Shown here in pieces: positions 33,597 through 43,139 of a DNA stretch of 64,000 nucleotides; position 1 is the first letter of the stretch, and every line of letters starts with the position of its first letter. Made by a program: the position numbers and the translations under genes. The notes below the pieces were generated by a model. The model worked only from the letters and a program-made list of their open reading frames with translations. It was not told the origin of the DNA and did no database searches. This DNA comes from CAVORD01 sp963698535 (GTDB lineage: Bacteria; Bacteroidota; Bacteroidia; Bacteroidales; VadinHA17), in contig CAVORD010000002.1 in assembly GCA_963698535.1 (NCBI GenBank), forward strand, positions 288,616-352,615. The letters run 5' to 3'.

Positions 33597-35513
33597 ATGA
33601 AGCTGAACTCAAAAATCCCTGAAGGACCTCTCGCAGAGAAGTGGACAAAATACAAGGCACAAGCAGCCCTGGTAAACCCGGCCAACAAGAAGAAACTGAC
33701 AGTTATTGTTGTTGGGACAGGATTGGCAGGTGCCGGAGCAGCTGCCGCACTGGGAGAACTGGGCTATAATGTTAAGAACTTCTGTTTCCAGGACTCTCCG
33801 CGCAGGGCTCACTCTGTTGCTGCCCAGGGGGGTATAAATGCTGCAAAGAACTACAAAAATGATGGCGACAGTGTCTACCGTCTTTTCTATGATATGATAA
33901 AAGGTGGTGATTACAGAGCACGCGAAGCAAATGTATACCGGGCGTGTGAAGTAAGCAACGATGTGATCGACCATTTTACTGCTATCGGCGTTCCTTTTGC
34001 CAGAGATTACGGTGGCACACTGGATAACAGATCATTCGGAGGGGTACAGGTTTCGAGAACATTCTATGCTAAAGGACAGACAGGACAGCAGTGTCTCCTG
34101 GGAACCTATACATCCCTAAACAGGCAGATAAATAAAGGGTCGGTAAAGATGTTCCCGCGCCGGGAGATGCTCGACCTGGTTATCATCGACGGTAAAGCCA
34201 GAGGCATAATCTGCCGCAACCTGGTATCCGGAGAGATCGAACGTCATGCCGCACATGCAGTTGTGCTTGCAACAGGTGGATATGGTACTATATATTATCT
34301 TTCCACACTTGCCGTTAACTCAAATGCTTCTGCAGCCTGGAAGGCATACAGGAAGGGTGCCTGCTTTGCTAATCCCAGCTTTGTACAGATACACCCCACA
34401 AGTATTCCTCAGTTGAACGAGTACCAGTCGAAGCTTACACTTATGTCGGAATCACTGCGTAATGATGGCAGGATATGGGTTCCCAAAAAGCAGGCCGACA
34501 AACGGCATCCAAATGATATACCGGACGAAGAACGTGATTACTATCTGGAGCGTCGTTATCCTGCCTTCGGCAACCTGGTTCCCAGAGACGTAGCCTCAAG
34601 AGCAGCTAAAGAGAGATGCGATGCAGGCTATGGAGTAGGTGAGACAGGTCTGGCTGTAAACCTCGATTTCAGAGATGCTATAAAGAAGCAGGGCAAGGCT
34701 GCTATAGAATCGAAATATGGTAACCTTTTCGAGATGTATAAGACCATTACCGGCATGAACCCGTATGAAGAACCTATGAGGATCTATCCTGCCGGTCACT
34801 ATACCATGGGAGGCCTTTGGGTCGACTATGATCTGATGACTACCGTACCCGGGCTTTTTGCTATTGGTGAGGCAAACTTTTCCGATCATGGTGCCAACAG
34901 ACTGGGAGCAAGCTCACTGATGCAGGCCTCAGGCGACGGATACTTCATCCTTCCCTATACCCTTAGCAACTACCTTGCTCCTGAGATCAGGAATCCTCTT
35001 CCTTCCACCGATGCCCCTGAGTTCCAGAGCGCTGAAGAGGAGGTGAAGAAGAAAATTGAAAAACTGATCTCCATTAAGGGAAACAAGAGTGCCAACTATT
35101 TCCACAAGAAACTTGGTAAGATAATGTGGGATTACTGCGGCATGTCAAGGAACGAAGAAGGGTTGAAGAAAGGACTTAAACTTCTTGGAGAACTGAAGGA
35201 TGAGTTCTGGTCGACACTAATGATACCAACCGGACCGGAAGGTGTGAATATGGAACTGGAGAAGGCAGGAAGAGTTGCCGACTTCTTTGAGCTCGGTGAA
35301 CTGATGATCAATGATGCCCTCGACCGTAAAGAGTCATGTGGTGCTCACTTCCGCGAAGAGAGTCAGACTCCCGAAGGAGAAGCCCTCCGCGATGATGAAA
35401 ATTACACCTATGTGGCAGCATGGGAGTTCCAGGGTGATGGTAAAAAGCCGACTCTTAATAAGGAGCCACTGGTTTTTGAAGCTGTTGAGCTTAAAGTAAG
35501 AAGTTATAAGTAG
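33597..35513 (+). CDS. sdhA: Succinate dehydrogenase/fumarate reductase flavoprotein subunit
   Basis: The 638-residue protein is the FAD subunit. VVGTGLAGAGAAAALGELG is the dinucleotide-binding loop, RRAHSVAAQGGINAAKN carries the histidine that binds FAD covalently, and HPTSIPQ, GHYTMGGLWVDYD, NRLGASSLMQASGDGYF and CGAHFREES mark the succinate site and C-terminal region. It interconverts succinate and fumarate, acting as fumarate reductase in fermenting Bacteroidales or as dehydrogenase in respiration. Length fits the long type B form. The next gene encodes the iron-sulfur subunit, 25 bp downstream. Confidence 0.95.
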   Translation: MKLNSKIPEGPLAEKWTKYKAQAALVNPANKKKLTVIVVGTGLAGAGAAAALGELGYNVKNFCFQDSPRRAHSVAAQGGINAAKNYKNDGDSVYRLFYDMIKGGDYRAREANVYRACEVSNDVIDHFTAIGVPFARDYGGTLDNRSFGGVQVSRTFYAKGQTGQQCLLGTYTSLNRQINKGSVKMFPRREMLDLVIIDGKARGIICRNLVSGEIERHAAHAVVLATGGYGTIYYLSTLAVNSNASAAWKAYRKGACFANPSFVQIHPTSIPQLNEYQSKLTLMSESLRNDGRIWVPKKQADKRHPNDIPDEERDYYLERRYPAFGNLVPRDVASRAAKERCDAGYGVGETGLAVNLDFRDAIKKQGKAAIESKYGNLFEMYKTITGMNPYEEPMRIYPAGHYTMGGLWVDYDLMTTVPGLFAIGEANFSDHGANRLGASSLMQASGDGYFILPYTLSNYLAPEIRNPLPSTDAPEFQSAEEEVKKKIEKLISIKGNKSANYFHKKLGKIMWDYCGMSRNEEGLKKGLKLLGELKDEFWSTLMIPTGPEGVNMELEKAGRVADFFELGELMINDALDRKESCGAHFREESQTPEGEALRDDENYTYVAAWEFQGDGKKPTLNKEPLVFEAVELKVRSYK

Positions 35514-35538
35514 AACCTCAGGAAAATTAAGATATATT

Positions 35539-36273
35539 ATGAAAATCAAACTAAAGATCTGGAAGCAGAAGAATGCTGCAACAGAAGGTAAATTTGAGGC
35601 ATATGAGGTTGATAACGTATCGCCTGAAATGTCATTTCTTGAGATGCTCGATGCCCTTAACAATCGCCTTGTTTCCGAGGGTAAAGAGCCGGTAGCCTAC
35701 GACCACGACTGCCGTGAAGGCATTTGCGGATCGTGCGGAATGTATATCAATGGAAATCCGCACGGACCGGGCAAGCTTATAACAACATGCCATACATCCA
35801 TGAGGGAGTTCAAGGATGGGGAGACCATTGTTGTTGAACCATGGAGGGCGAAACCTTTTCCGGTGATTAAAGACCTCATCGTCGACAGAACGGCATTCGA
35901 TAAGATACAGATAGCCGGAGGATTTATATCCGTAAATGTTGGTTCAGCACCTGAGGCTAACAACATACTTGTTGAAAAGGCTAAATCCGATGATGCATTC
36001 GATGCTGCAGCATGTATTGGATGCGGGGCTTGTGTGGCAGCATGTAAAAATGCCTCAGCAATGTTGTTTATCTCTGCGAAAATATCGCAGTTCGCCCTGT
36101 TACCACAGGGAAAACCAGAGGCCAAAGAGCGCGTTAGATCGATGGTTAAGATGATGGACGACCTGGGATTTGGAAACTGCTCCAATACCGGTGCCTGCGA
36201 GGCTAAATGCCCTAAGGGTATTAAACTTACAAATATCGCAAGACTTAACAGAGAGTTCTACTCGGCATATTAA
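35539..36273 (+). CDS. sdhB: Succinate dehydrogenase/fumarate reductase iron-sulfur subunit
   Basis: The 244-residue protein carries the three iron-sulfur clusters. CREGICGSCGMYING with a later ITTCHTSM holds the [2Fe-2S] cluster, CIGCGACVAACKN begins the [4Fe-4S] site, and CSNTGACEAKCPKGIKLTNIARLNREF completes the [3Fe-4S]/[4Fe-4S] pair. It passes electrons between the flavoprotein and the quinone in the membrane subunit. The operon ends at the strong terminator at 36290. Confidence 0.95.
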   Translation: MKIKLKIWKQKNAATEGKFEAYEVDNVSPEMSFLEMLDALNNRLVSEGKEPVAYDHDCREGICGSCGMYINGNPHGPGKLITTCHTSMREFKDGETIVVEPWRAKPFPVIKDLIVDRTAFDKIQIAGGFISVNVGSAPEANNILVEKAKSDDAFDAAACIGCGACVAACKNASAMLFISAKISQFALLPQGKPEAKERVRSMVKMMDDLGFGNCSNTGACEAKCPKGIKLTNIARLNREFYSAY

Positions 36274-36289
36274 ATTATAAACAGTTACT

Positions 36290-36329
36290 AAAGCTCTGCA
36301 TCGATGATCGACTGCAGAGCTTTCTTTTT
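36290..36329 (+). terminator. Intrinsic terminator of the sdhCAB operon
   Basis: AAAGCTCTGCA pairs with TGCAGAGCTTT (11 bp) around a 12-base loop and is followed by a T-rich run (TTTCTTTTTA). Confidence 0.9.
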
Positions 36330-36372
36330 AGCTTCTCCGTAAGTATCATGAGGCTGTAGAACATAACCGCAC

Positions 36373-36405
36373 TTTGCAACCTCTGTTCATAAATGAATAT
36401 TTTTG
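36373..36405 (+). promoter_or_regulatory. Promoter of the M28 peptidase gene
   Basis: TTTG at 36373-36376, 21 bp spacer, TATTTTTG at 36398-36405: an exact match, 19 bp before the ATG. Confidence 0.75.
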
Positions 36406-36424
36406 ATCGATCAATATACCAGTC

Positions 36425-37783
36425 ATGAAAAGAATCCTTACCTCACTGATTATTACTCTGGCACTGTTTTCACTAACCTTTGGCCAGACCATCATAAAAC
36501 GCGACCCTGTCATAGCTGATATGGTAGAAAACATCTCAGCAGAGAGAATTGAAGCTTCTGTAAATAAGCTTGTCTCCTTTCAGACAAGGCATAATATGAG
36601 TCAGCAGGATAACCCTGAGAAGGGTATTGGTGCAGCCTGGAGCTGGATAAAGGGAGAAGCGGAAAAGAGTATTCCCTCATCGCAGGGCAGGTTAAGTGTA
36701 GAATATGTTACATACAGTACCGGAGGAGAGCGTCAGCGGATACCTGTAAAGACAGAGCTCAGGAACGTGGTGGCTACTCTTAAAGGGGTCGACCCGAGTG
36801 ACACACGTGTATTGATAATGCTGGCTCATTTCGATTCACGGGTGGAGGGTGATTCTGATTTTACCAATTTTGCTCCCGGTGCCAACGATGATGGATCGGG
36901 TGTAGCGTCGATGCTGGAGCTGGTAAGGATAATGGCGCCACAAAAATTCTCCGCCACCATAAAGTTCATCTTTCTTTCAGGAGAAGAGCACGGTCTTCTC
37001 GGCGCCAAACATATGGCGGCACTTGCAAAAACTGAAAACTGGAATATAGTGGCCGTACTCAATAATGATATGATAGGTAACAGTCTGTCCAGCGAGACCC
37101 TCTTAAATGATAATATGAGAGTAAGGGTGTTCAGCGAGGGAGTGCCTCTGCTTGAGACTGATCAGATGGCTGCTCTTCGAAGAGCTACTGCCGGAGAGAA
37201 CGACGGCAAGGCCAGGCAGCTGGCGCGGTATGTGAAAGAGGTGGGTGAACGATATGTCGACCAGATGACGGTAACACTTGTATACCGGAACGACCGATTT
37301 GGCAGAGGGGGAGACCATACTCCATTTGCTCAGGAGGGATTTACCGCGGTAAGAATTACCGAGTTCAATGAGAATTACGATCGCACCCATAAGACTCCGG
37401 AAGCACCTAAAGACAGCAAGATAGGCGACCTCCCTGAAGGCGTTGACTTTGAGTATGTTAGGAAAAACAGCGGTGTCAACCTTTCAACATTTGCCAATCT
37501 GGCACTCTCGCCTAATGTCCCGCTCAATGTTTCTATCCACACAGCAGGAATGTCGAACACTACAAAACTTACATGGGAGACTCCTGCGGGAGGGCCAGCC
37601 GTGGCAGGGTACTATGTTCTTTTAAGAGAGACCTATCAGCCTCTGTGGGAGAAAAAGATATGGGTTACCGGAAACTCAGTAACCCTACCCTATTCTAAAG
37701 ACAACTATTTCTTTGCTGTGCAGAGCGTTGATGCAGGTGGCCACGAAAGCCTTGCTGTATTCCCTGCTCCTGCCAGAAGATAA
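36425..37783 (+). CDS. Secreted M28-family metallopeptidase with C-terminal fibronectin-type module
   Basis: The 452-residue protein has a signal peptide (about residues 1-20), then an M28 zinc aminopeptidase domain. Metal-binding blocks are MLAHFDSR (His), GANDDGSGVASMLEL (bridging Asp), SGEEHGLLGAKHMA (Glu-Glu), NNDMIGN (Asp) and FGRGGDHTPFAQEG (His), so both zinc sites are complete. The last 90 residues (NVSIHTAGMSNTTKLTWETPAGGPAVAGYYVLLRET ... FFAVQSVDAGG) form a fibronectin type III-like domain. There is no T9SS tail, so it probably acts in the periplasm or is released another way. Its stop abuts that of the convergent M24 peptidase. Confidence 0.92.
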   Translation: MKRILTSLIITLALFSLTFGQTIIKRDPVIADMVENISAERIEASVNKLVSFQTRHNMSQQDNPEKGIGAAWSWIKGEAEKSIPSSQGRLSVEYVTYSTGGERQRIPVKTELRNVVATLKGVDPSDTRVLIMLAHFDSRVEGDSDFTNFAPGANDDGSGVASMLELVRIMAPQKFSATIKFIFLSGEEHGLLGAKHMAALAKTENWNIVAVLNNDMIGNSLSSETLLNDNMRVRVFSEGVPLLETDQMAALRRATAGENDGKARQLARYVKEVGERYVDQMTVTLVYRNDRFGRGGDHTPFAQEGFTAVRITEFNENYDRTHKTPEAPKDSKIGDLPEGVDFEYVRKNSGVNLSTFANLALSPNVPLNVSIHTAGMSNTTKLTWETPAGGPAVAGYYVLLRETYQPLWEKKIWVTGNSVTLPYSKDNYFFAVQSVDAGGHESLAVFPAPARR

Positions 37784-39172
37784 TCAGGAAGCACACATAT
37801 CTTCAACATCGGAGATCGTCTTGGGTATTGGTTTTCCCAATATCCGGCTACCTGTGTCTGTTATCAGCAGGTCGTCCTCTATCCTTATCCCCCCAATACT
37901 CATGTACTTGCCTATTGCTTCGTAATTTATGAATGAGGTGTGTTTCTTCTCTGCCTTCCATTGCTGTATCAGTTCAGGGATGAAATAGCATCCGGGCTCA
38001 ATAGTAAAGACATGGCCCTTTTTGTATGGCAGGGCAAATCGCAGGAAGGCCAGACCGAACTGACTGCTTCTTTTAACCTCATCGTTGTAGCCTATATAGT
38101 TTTCTCCAAGGGCTTCCATATCGTGTACATCCATTCCCATCATATGTCCCAGCCCGTGAGGCATAAACAGTGCATGTGCACCCTCCTTAACGGCCTCCTT
38201 CATATCGCCTTTCATCAGACCGAGGTTTTTCATTCCCTCTGCAAGCACCAGACAGGCATGAAGGTGAATATCCCTGTTTGAAGCACCGGGCTTTGCTGCT
38301 TTGATAGCTTCAACATTAGCTTTTAATACTATCTCGTAGATATCTTTTTGCTCCGACGAGAATTTCCCGCCCACAGGAGTGGTACGTGTAATATCGGAGG
38401 AGTAGTTCATGTTTGTTTCGGCACCACAGTCGGTAACCATCATTCGACCTTTCTCCAGAATATTGTGATGTGCATGATTGTGAAGGGTCTGTCCGTTTAC
38501 ACTAAGAATAATAGGGAATGATGGTCCGCTACCATATTTCCAGGCTATACCTTCCAGCGTTCCGAATATCTCCTGCTCCTTCACCCCCGGCTTACACATC
38601 TTCATTGCTGTAGTATGCATTTCCCATGCAATTTCTACTGCTTTTTCTATCTCTGCTATTTCTACATCCTCTTTAATAGAGCGGAGTTTCACAACGCCCC
38701 TGATAAGTGCTTCAGATGATTTTGTCTTCATCTGGCAGGGATTCTCACGAAGGAGTGACCCCAGCTTCATTTTTGATTCGCCCCTGTATGGAGGAAGAAA
38801 ATGAACCTTCCTGCCTTTCTTAAGGACTTCTGCAATATAATCCTCCAGTCCTGAGAATGGCTTAGTAACAGTAACTGCTGCTTTGGCTGCCAGATCTTTA
38901 ATTGTTGGTTGTGGACCCATCCAGATAATGTCATCGATGCTGACATCATTACCAAAGATGATATCTTCCCCCGACTCGAAATCTATTACTCCTGCAAGTC
39001 CGTCAAGACTTAATCCAAAAAAGTAGAGAAAATCACTATCCTGCCTGAAATGGTACGTGTTGGCAGGGTAGTTCATCGGAGCTTCAACATTTCCAAGGAA
39101 AAGGGCTACCCCATCCTTAATATCTTTCTTCAGGTTATCCCTGCGGGCTTTATAAACATTTGCATTGAACAT
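37784..39172 (-). CDS. Aminopeptidase P-like M24 metallopeptidase (Xaa-Pro dipeptidase family)
   Basis: The 462-residue protein has the N-terminal aminopeptidase P domain (about residues 1-150, starting NVYKARRDNLKKDIKDGVALFLGN) and a C-terminal pita-bread M24 domain. All five metal ligands appear: DCGAETNMNYSSDITRT (two Asp), HGLGHMMGMDVHD (His), EPGCYF (Glu) and GGIRIEDDLLIT (Glu). The family removes an N-terminal residue in front of proline using two manganese ions. Length is standard for the bacterial enzyme. It is transcribed alone. Confidence 0.94.
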   Translation of the reverse strand: MFNANVYKARRDNLKKDIKDGVALFLGNVEAPMNYPANTYHFRQDSDFLYFFGLSLDGLAGVIDFESGEDIIFGNDVSIDDIIWMGPQPTIKDLAAKAAVTVTKPFSGLEDYIAEVLKKGRKVHFLPPYRGESKMKLGSLLRENPCQMKTKSSEALIRGVVKLRSIKEDVEIAEIEKAVEIAWEMHTTAMKMCKPGVKEQEIFGTLEGIAWKYGSGPSFPIILSVNGQTLHNHAHHNILEKGRMMVTDCGAETNMNYSSDITRTTPVGGKFSSEQKDIYEIVLKANVEAIKAAKPGASNRDIHLHACLVLAEGMKNLGLMKGDMKEAVKEGAHALFMPHGLGHMMGMDVHDMEALGENYIGYNDEVKRSSQFGLAFLRFALPYKKGHVFTIEPGCYFIPELIQQWKAEKKHTSFINYEAIGKYMSIGGIRIEDDLLITDTGSRILGKPIPKTISDVEDMCAS

Positions 39173-39379
39173 AACGAACAGTATTTGTGAACTACTAAAT
39201 TAGCACACTATTAACAATAATCCAATCACCAAGCCATTAATGAGAGGACTGATAAACAAAAAAGGCAGAGAGCATGCAAGTTTTTCATATTCAGACAAAA
39301 TAAAATGCGAATGGGCTTGGAAATTTTCAAAATTATTTTATATTCGCACCTATTGCCTGTTATTTAATCACTCCGTACC

Positions 39380-40072
39380 ATGCCCTATCGTCGACTGCCC
39401 AATACTGACACAGCCAGGATAAAGGCTCTTAAGACAGCCCTTGCACTGGGAAAAGAGATTCCCCCTTTTAAGCTTGCTTTTAGCGGAAAAACACTGGTTG
39501 CAATACAGAAGCTTCTTACCCAATATGAGAATTACCTTTCTGTATACCGACAGTCTACCGGCAAGCAAACGAACAGCACCAAGGAGTACCAGGAAACAAT
39601 GAAGAAGGCCAGGACCTATCTGTCGCATTTTATAAGGGTAATGAATATGGCTATTCTGAGGGGTGAACTTCCCCCAGAGACAAGGACATATTTCGGATTT
39701 ACCCTCGACGAGAGCACTGTACCTCTTATCAACACTGAAAACGAGCTTGTTACATGGGGAAAAAGGATAATTGACGGAGAAGAATTCCGCATCAGAAAGG
39801 GTAAAACGCCTATCACCAACCCTTCCATAGCAGTGGTGAAGGTCCGTTATGAACAGTTCATGGATGCATTGAATTTTCATAACATCAGCATCAAGAGGAA
39901 TCAGGATCAGGCGCAAAAGGTTGCAGAGATGCGAACCAAGGCAGATTCTGTTATTCAAACCCTCTGGAATGAGGTTGAGAGCCACTTCGAAAAAATGCCT
40001 GAAGAGAAGCGTCGACTGGCATGTGAGGAATATGGCCTTATCTATGTTTTCAGGAAAGGTGAGTTTGCCTGA
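39380..40072 (+). CDS. Conserved Bacteroidota hypothetical protein
   Basis: I cannot assign a function. The 230-residue product begins MPYRRLPNTDTARIKALKTAL, has no signal peptide or membrane helix, and is mostly helical, with a lysine- and glutamate-rich end (NEVESHFEKMPEEKRRLACEEYGLIYVFRKGEF). The start MPYRRLPNTD(x)AR recalls a conserved uncharacterised Bacteroidota family that I have no domain name for. Segment KTPITNPSIAVVKVRYEQFMDAL might be a hinge between two helical halves. It lies between divergent and convergent minus-strand genes and is monocistronic; a TATATTCG box at 39339 is a weak promoter candidate. Confidence 0.75.
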   Translation: MPYRRLPNTDTARIKALKTALALGKEIPPFKLAFSGKTLVAIQKLLTQYENYLSVYRQSTGKQTNSTKEYQETMKKARTYLSHFIRVMNMAILRGELPPETRTYFGFTLDESTVPLINTENELVTWGKRIIDGEEFRIRKGKTPITNPSIAVVKVRYEQFMDALNFHNISIKRNQDQAQKVAEMRTKADSVIQTLWNEVESHFEKMPEEKRRLACEEYGLIYVFRKGEFA

Positions 40073-40090
40073 ATTCAATCACCTTATGCA

Positions 40091-41467
40091 TTAACCCATA
40101 AGAAGAGATACCAGCCGGGACTTAAGTTTTGTGTATGGAGGGTATCTGAGCCAGACATCGAAAAGATTAGACTTTACCAGCACGGATCGCATGTTTGAAA
40201 ACGTTTCAAACGACTTCTTACCGTGATATTTACCGATCCCGCTTGTCCCAACCCCTCCAAAAGGAAGATGCGGAGAAGCAAATTGCATTACTGTCTCATT
40301 TACTGCAGAGGTCCCGGAACGGACCCTGGTGAGGAACTCTTTTATCAGACGTTTGTCGCCGGAGAAGATATAACTTGCCAGAGGCTTGGGGTTGCGCTCA
40401 ATGACAGCATATACCTCTTCAAAATTATCATATTCCAATACCGGCAGTAAGGGACCGAATATTTCTTCCCTCATAACAGGATCGTCTGGTTTTACATCTG
40501 CAATAATAGTTGGGGCAACATACCGGGTTGCAGGGTCTGTTTCTCCTCCTGCCACTATCCGGCCTGTTTTCATAAGACCTGATAACCGATCTACATTCTC
40601 AGAATTGATAACCCTCGCAAAATCAGGGCTTTCTTTTGGTTCCGCGCCATAGAACGATTCTATCTCTTTAGAAATAAGAGTAAGGAACCTCTCTTTTACT
40701 CTTTTATCTATTAGAAGGTAGTCGGGACTGACACATGCCTGTCCGCAATTGTAGAATTTGCCCCACGCTATTCTTCTGGCGGCAAAATCAAGACGCGCAT
40801 CTGCTGTTACAATGCACGGACTCTTACCTCCCAGCTCCAGTGAGAGTGGTGTTAGGTTTTCCGCCGCCTTTCCCATTACATACCGTCCTACCTTAGGACT
40901 ACCTGTAAAGAAGATATAATCGAATTTCTGATCGAGCAGGAAGTCGCTGACTGAATGATCCCCGTCGATCATGGCGACCAATTCCGGCGGAAATTCAGAG
41001 ATAATCTTTTTCATGATCCTTGCAGTAGCAGGTACCTGTCTGGATGCTTTAAGAACAATACAATTACCTGCCGCCAATGCCCCTATCAAAGGAGCAAAGG
41101 CCAGCTGAAATGGAAAGTTCCACGGTGAGAGGATAAGTACCTGTCCATAGGGCTGCGGGGCAATAAAGCTGCGGGACAAAAAATGGACCATAGGAGTAGG
41201 TACCCTTTTCGGTCTGGCCCATCTCTTCAGCCTTCGAATGATAAAGTTCAACTCTCCTAAGACAAACCTCGTTTCACTGGTTATCGTCTCAAAACCGGGC
41301 TTCCCAAAATCTTCCTGAAGGGCATTGACCATTTCCTGTTCATGGGAAATAATTAATGTCCTCAGAAGTTTGAGATTTCTTAATCTTTTACCAACATCAA
41401 CAGTTTCTCCGGCAGCGAAGTATTTTCGCTGAGACTCAATTATTCGCTTTATCTCTTCTTTTTCCAT
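40091..41467 (-). CDS. Aldehyde dehydrogenase (ALDH3-like)
   Basis: The 458-residue protein is an NAD(P)-dependent aldehyde dehydrogenase. The cofactor region is LILSPWNFPFQLAFAPLIGALAAGN and FFTGSPKVGRYVM, the general base is Glu211 in LELGGKSPC, and the nucleophile is Cys245 in NCGQACVSPDYLL. The C-terminal GGVGTSGIGKYHGKKSFETFS is typical. The relatively short length and a hydrophobic C-terminus suggest the class 3, fatty-aldehyde type. The gene overlaps the end of the upstream GMC oxidoreductase gene by 19 bp, so the pair likely oxidises an alcohol to the aldehyde and on to the acid. Confidence 0.92.
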   Translation of the reverse strand: MEKEEIKRIIESQRKYFAAGETVDVGKRLRNLKLLRTLIISHEQEMVNALQEDFGKPGFETITSETRFVLGELNFIIRRLKRWARPKRVPTPMVHFLSRSFIAPQPYGQVLILSPWNFPFQLAFAPLIGALAAGNCIVLKASRQVPATARIMKKIISEFPPELVAMIDGDHSVSDFLLDQKFDYIFFTGSPKVGRYVMGKAAENLTPLSLELGGKSPCIVTADARLDFAARRIAWGKFYNCGQACVSPDYLLIDKRVKERFLTLISKEIESFYGAEPKESPDFARVINSENVDRLSGLMKTGRIVAGGETDPATRYVAPTIIADVKPDDPVMREEIFGPLLPVLEYDNFEEVYAVIERNPKPLASYIFSGDKRLIKEFLTRVRSGTSAVNETVMQFASPHLPFGGVGTSGIGKYHGKKSFETFSNMRSVLVKSNLFDVWLRYPPYTKLKSRLVSLLMG

Positions 41468-43071
41468 TCTTTTTCCAGGGCAATTAGTTCTTTTGAAATA
41501 TCTGAGATCACAGCTCCCTCCTTCGAAGGTATCCGGCTCATACAGTATTCAGCCATAGCTGTGATTGTAAGGCTGGGATTAACACCTATATTACCCTGGA
41601 TAACAGATCCGTCAGTAATATAGAAATTGGGATAGCCATGAACTTTAAGATCTTTGTCGACAACTCCCTCTGCCTCCGTTTCCGACATGGGGCAACCTCC
41701 CAGTATATGAGCTGTAGTTGGTCTGTCAAACATAACTTCAAGCAGTATATTCTGTGGCACCCCTGTTACCTTTCTGGCATAACGCTCCATAACTTCCTGT
41801 CCAACTGGTATGTAGGCGGGTACTCTCTTTTGTCCCCTGTTGTCTATTTTGAGGGTCCCTCCCATCCAGTTGTCTTTCCATACCATTCGCATGGCATTGT
41901 CTACCGTCTGCATCACCAGAAAGATCACCGTCCCACTCGACCACCTGAAGTTAAAAAGAGTTTTCAGGAACTGCCAGGGGTGCTTTATTGTTTTAAGAAA
42001 GAGTTTCAATGTTCTTCGGGCCGGTGTTTTTGCACCTTCCACCGACAAACCAAAAAACCACTTCATCACATTTGACTTATCGGGGTATTTTACTATTTCA
42101 ATATGAGTGTACTGGTCGGGGCTGAATACGGAGGTAATAGCGAGTCCGTTATTGAGTTTTTCGCTCCCCCCGGAAACGGCACAAAGTGTCTCTGCATTCG
42201 TTCTAAGTTCAAATCCGAGCTTATCCGATAAGGCAGGCATTGTTCTGAATTTATGCTTCTGCTTCAGCAGAAGTTCAAGTGTTCCCAGTGCTCCTGCAGC
42301 TATGACAATACCCCTGGCACTGAATCTTTGTTTCCTTTTGTTCAGAAAGGATGTAACGCTGGTTGTTTCAACCTGATAAAGATTGTCAATGAAGGTTATC
42401 TTTTGGGCTTTTGTTTCCGGGAGAATTGTCACTCCCAACTTCTCAGCAAACCATAAATAGTTCCTGTCGAGAGTGTTCTTGGCATTCTCCCTGCACCCAA
42501 CCATGCAGCCACCGCACTCAATACACCCTTTACGCAAGGGGCCCAGTCCGTTGAAATAGGGGTCTGATTCTTCTTCTGATCCATCTATATTTACCCCTAC
42601 ATTAACTGTCTCAAAGGTATCGTGTGCAAGCATATCTTTCGATACTTCCTCGAGTATGAGATCTTCTGCGTTAAGCTTATTGTACTTCTTCCTGCCAAGC
42701 ATAAATGATGCCCTGTCATAAAAAGGCTCAAGAATTGGACGCCACTCACCAAATTTTTGCCATGATGGATTGTTAAAGAAGCCATCAGGTGGAATATAGA
42801 GTGTATTAGCGTAAACAAGACTTCCTCCTCCAACCCCGGTGCCGCTAAGTATACTGGCTGTTTTAAAGAAGGAGAGCTTCTGGAATCCATAAAAACGGAT
42901 TGCAGGAGCCCACAGATATTTTGGCAGGTTCCAGTTGGTTTTTGGAAAATCAGAAGGGTTGAACCGCTTACCCTGTTCTATCGTAAGAACAGTGTAACCT
43001 TTCTCCGCCAACCGAAGGCTGGCAACGCTGCCTCCGAAGCCTGAACCTATAACAATATAATCGTATGTCAT
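41449..43071 (-). CDS. GMC-family oxidoreductase (cholesterol-oxidase-like) with a four-cysteine motif
   Basis: The 540-residue FAD protein starts DYIVIGSGFGGSVASLRLAEKG (Rossmann loop), has SGTGVGGGSLVYANT after the FAD-binding segment, and ends with the GMC C-terminal histidine region (AHILGGCPM, GNIGVNPSLTITAMAEY). Between them lies KGCIECGGCMVGCRENAKNTLDRNYL: cysteines 183, 186, 189 and 193 form CxxCxxCxxxC, as in iron-sulfur clusters. Similar cysteines exist in bacterial cholesterol-oxidase-like GMC proteins. It overlaps the downstream aldehyde dehydrogenase gene. Inferred: first step in oxidising a hydrophobic alcohol. The promoter is at 43101-43133. Confidence 0.88.
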   Translation of the reverse strand: MTYDYIVIGSGFGGSVASLRLAEKGYTVLTIEQGKRFNPSDFPKTNWNLPKYLWAPAIRFYGFQKLSFFKTASILSGTGVGGGSLVYANTLYIPPDGFFNNPSWQKFGEWRPILEPFYDRASFMLGRKKYNKLNAEDLILEEVSKDMLAHDTFETVNVGVNIDGSEEESDPYFNGLGPLRKGCIECGGCMVGCRENAKNTLDRNYLWFAEKLGVTILPETKAQKITFIDNLYQVETTSVTSFLNKRKQRFSARGIVIAAGALGTLELLLKQKHKFRTMPALSDKLGFELRTNAETLCAVSGGSEKLNNGLAITSVFSPDQYTHIEIVKYPDKSNVMKWFFGLSVEGAKTPARRTLKLFLKTIKHPWQFLKTLFNFRWSSGTVIFLVMQTVDNAMRMVWKDNWMGGTLKIDNRGQKRVPAYIPVGQEVMERYARKVTGVPQNILLEVMFDRPTTAHILGGCPMSETEAEGVVDKDLKVHGYPNFYITDGSVIQGNIGVNPSLTITAMAEYCMSRIPSKEGAVISDISKELIALEKEWKKKR

Positions 43072-43100
43072 CCACCGTTAATATTTAATAAGGAGAAGAG

Positions 43101-43133
43101 TAAATATATAAACTTAGAGTAATAATACTCAAA
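43101..43133 (-). promoter_or_regulatory. Promoter of the GMC/ALDH operon
   Basis: On the minus strand, TTTG at 43133-43130, a 21 bp spacer and TATATTTA at 43108-43101 (final A in place of G) lie about 30 bp before the GMC start. Confidence 0.55.
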
Positions 43134-43139
43134 GAAGAG

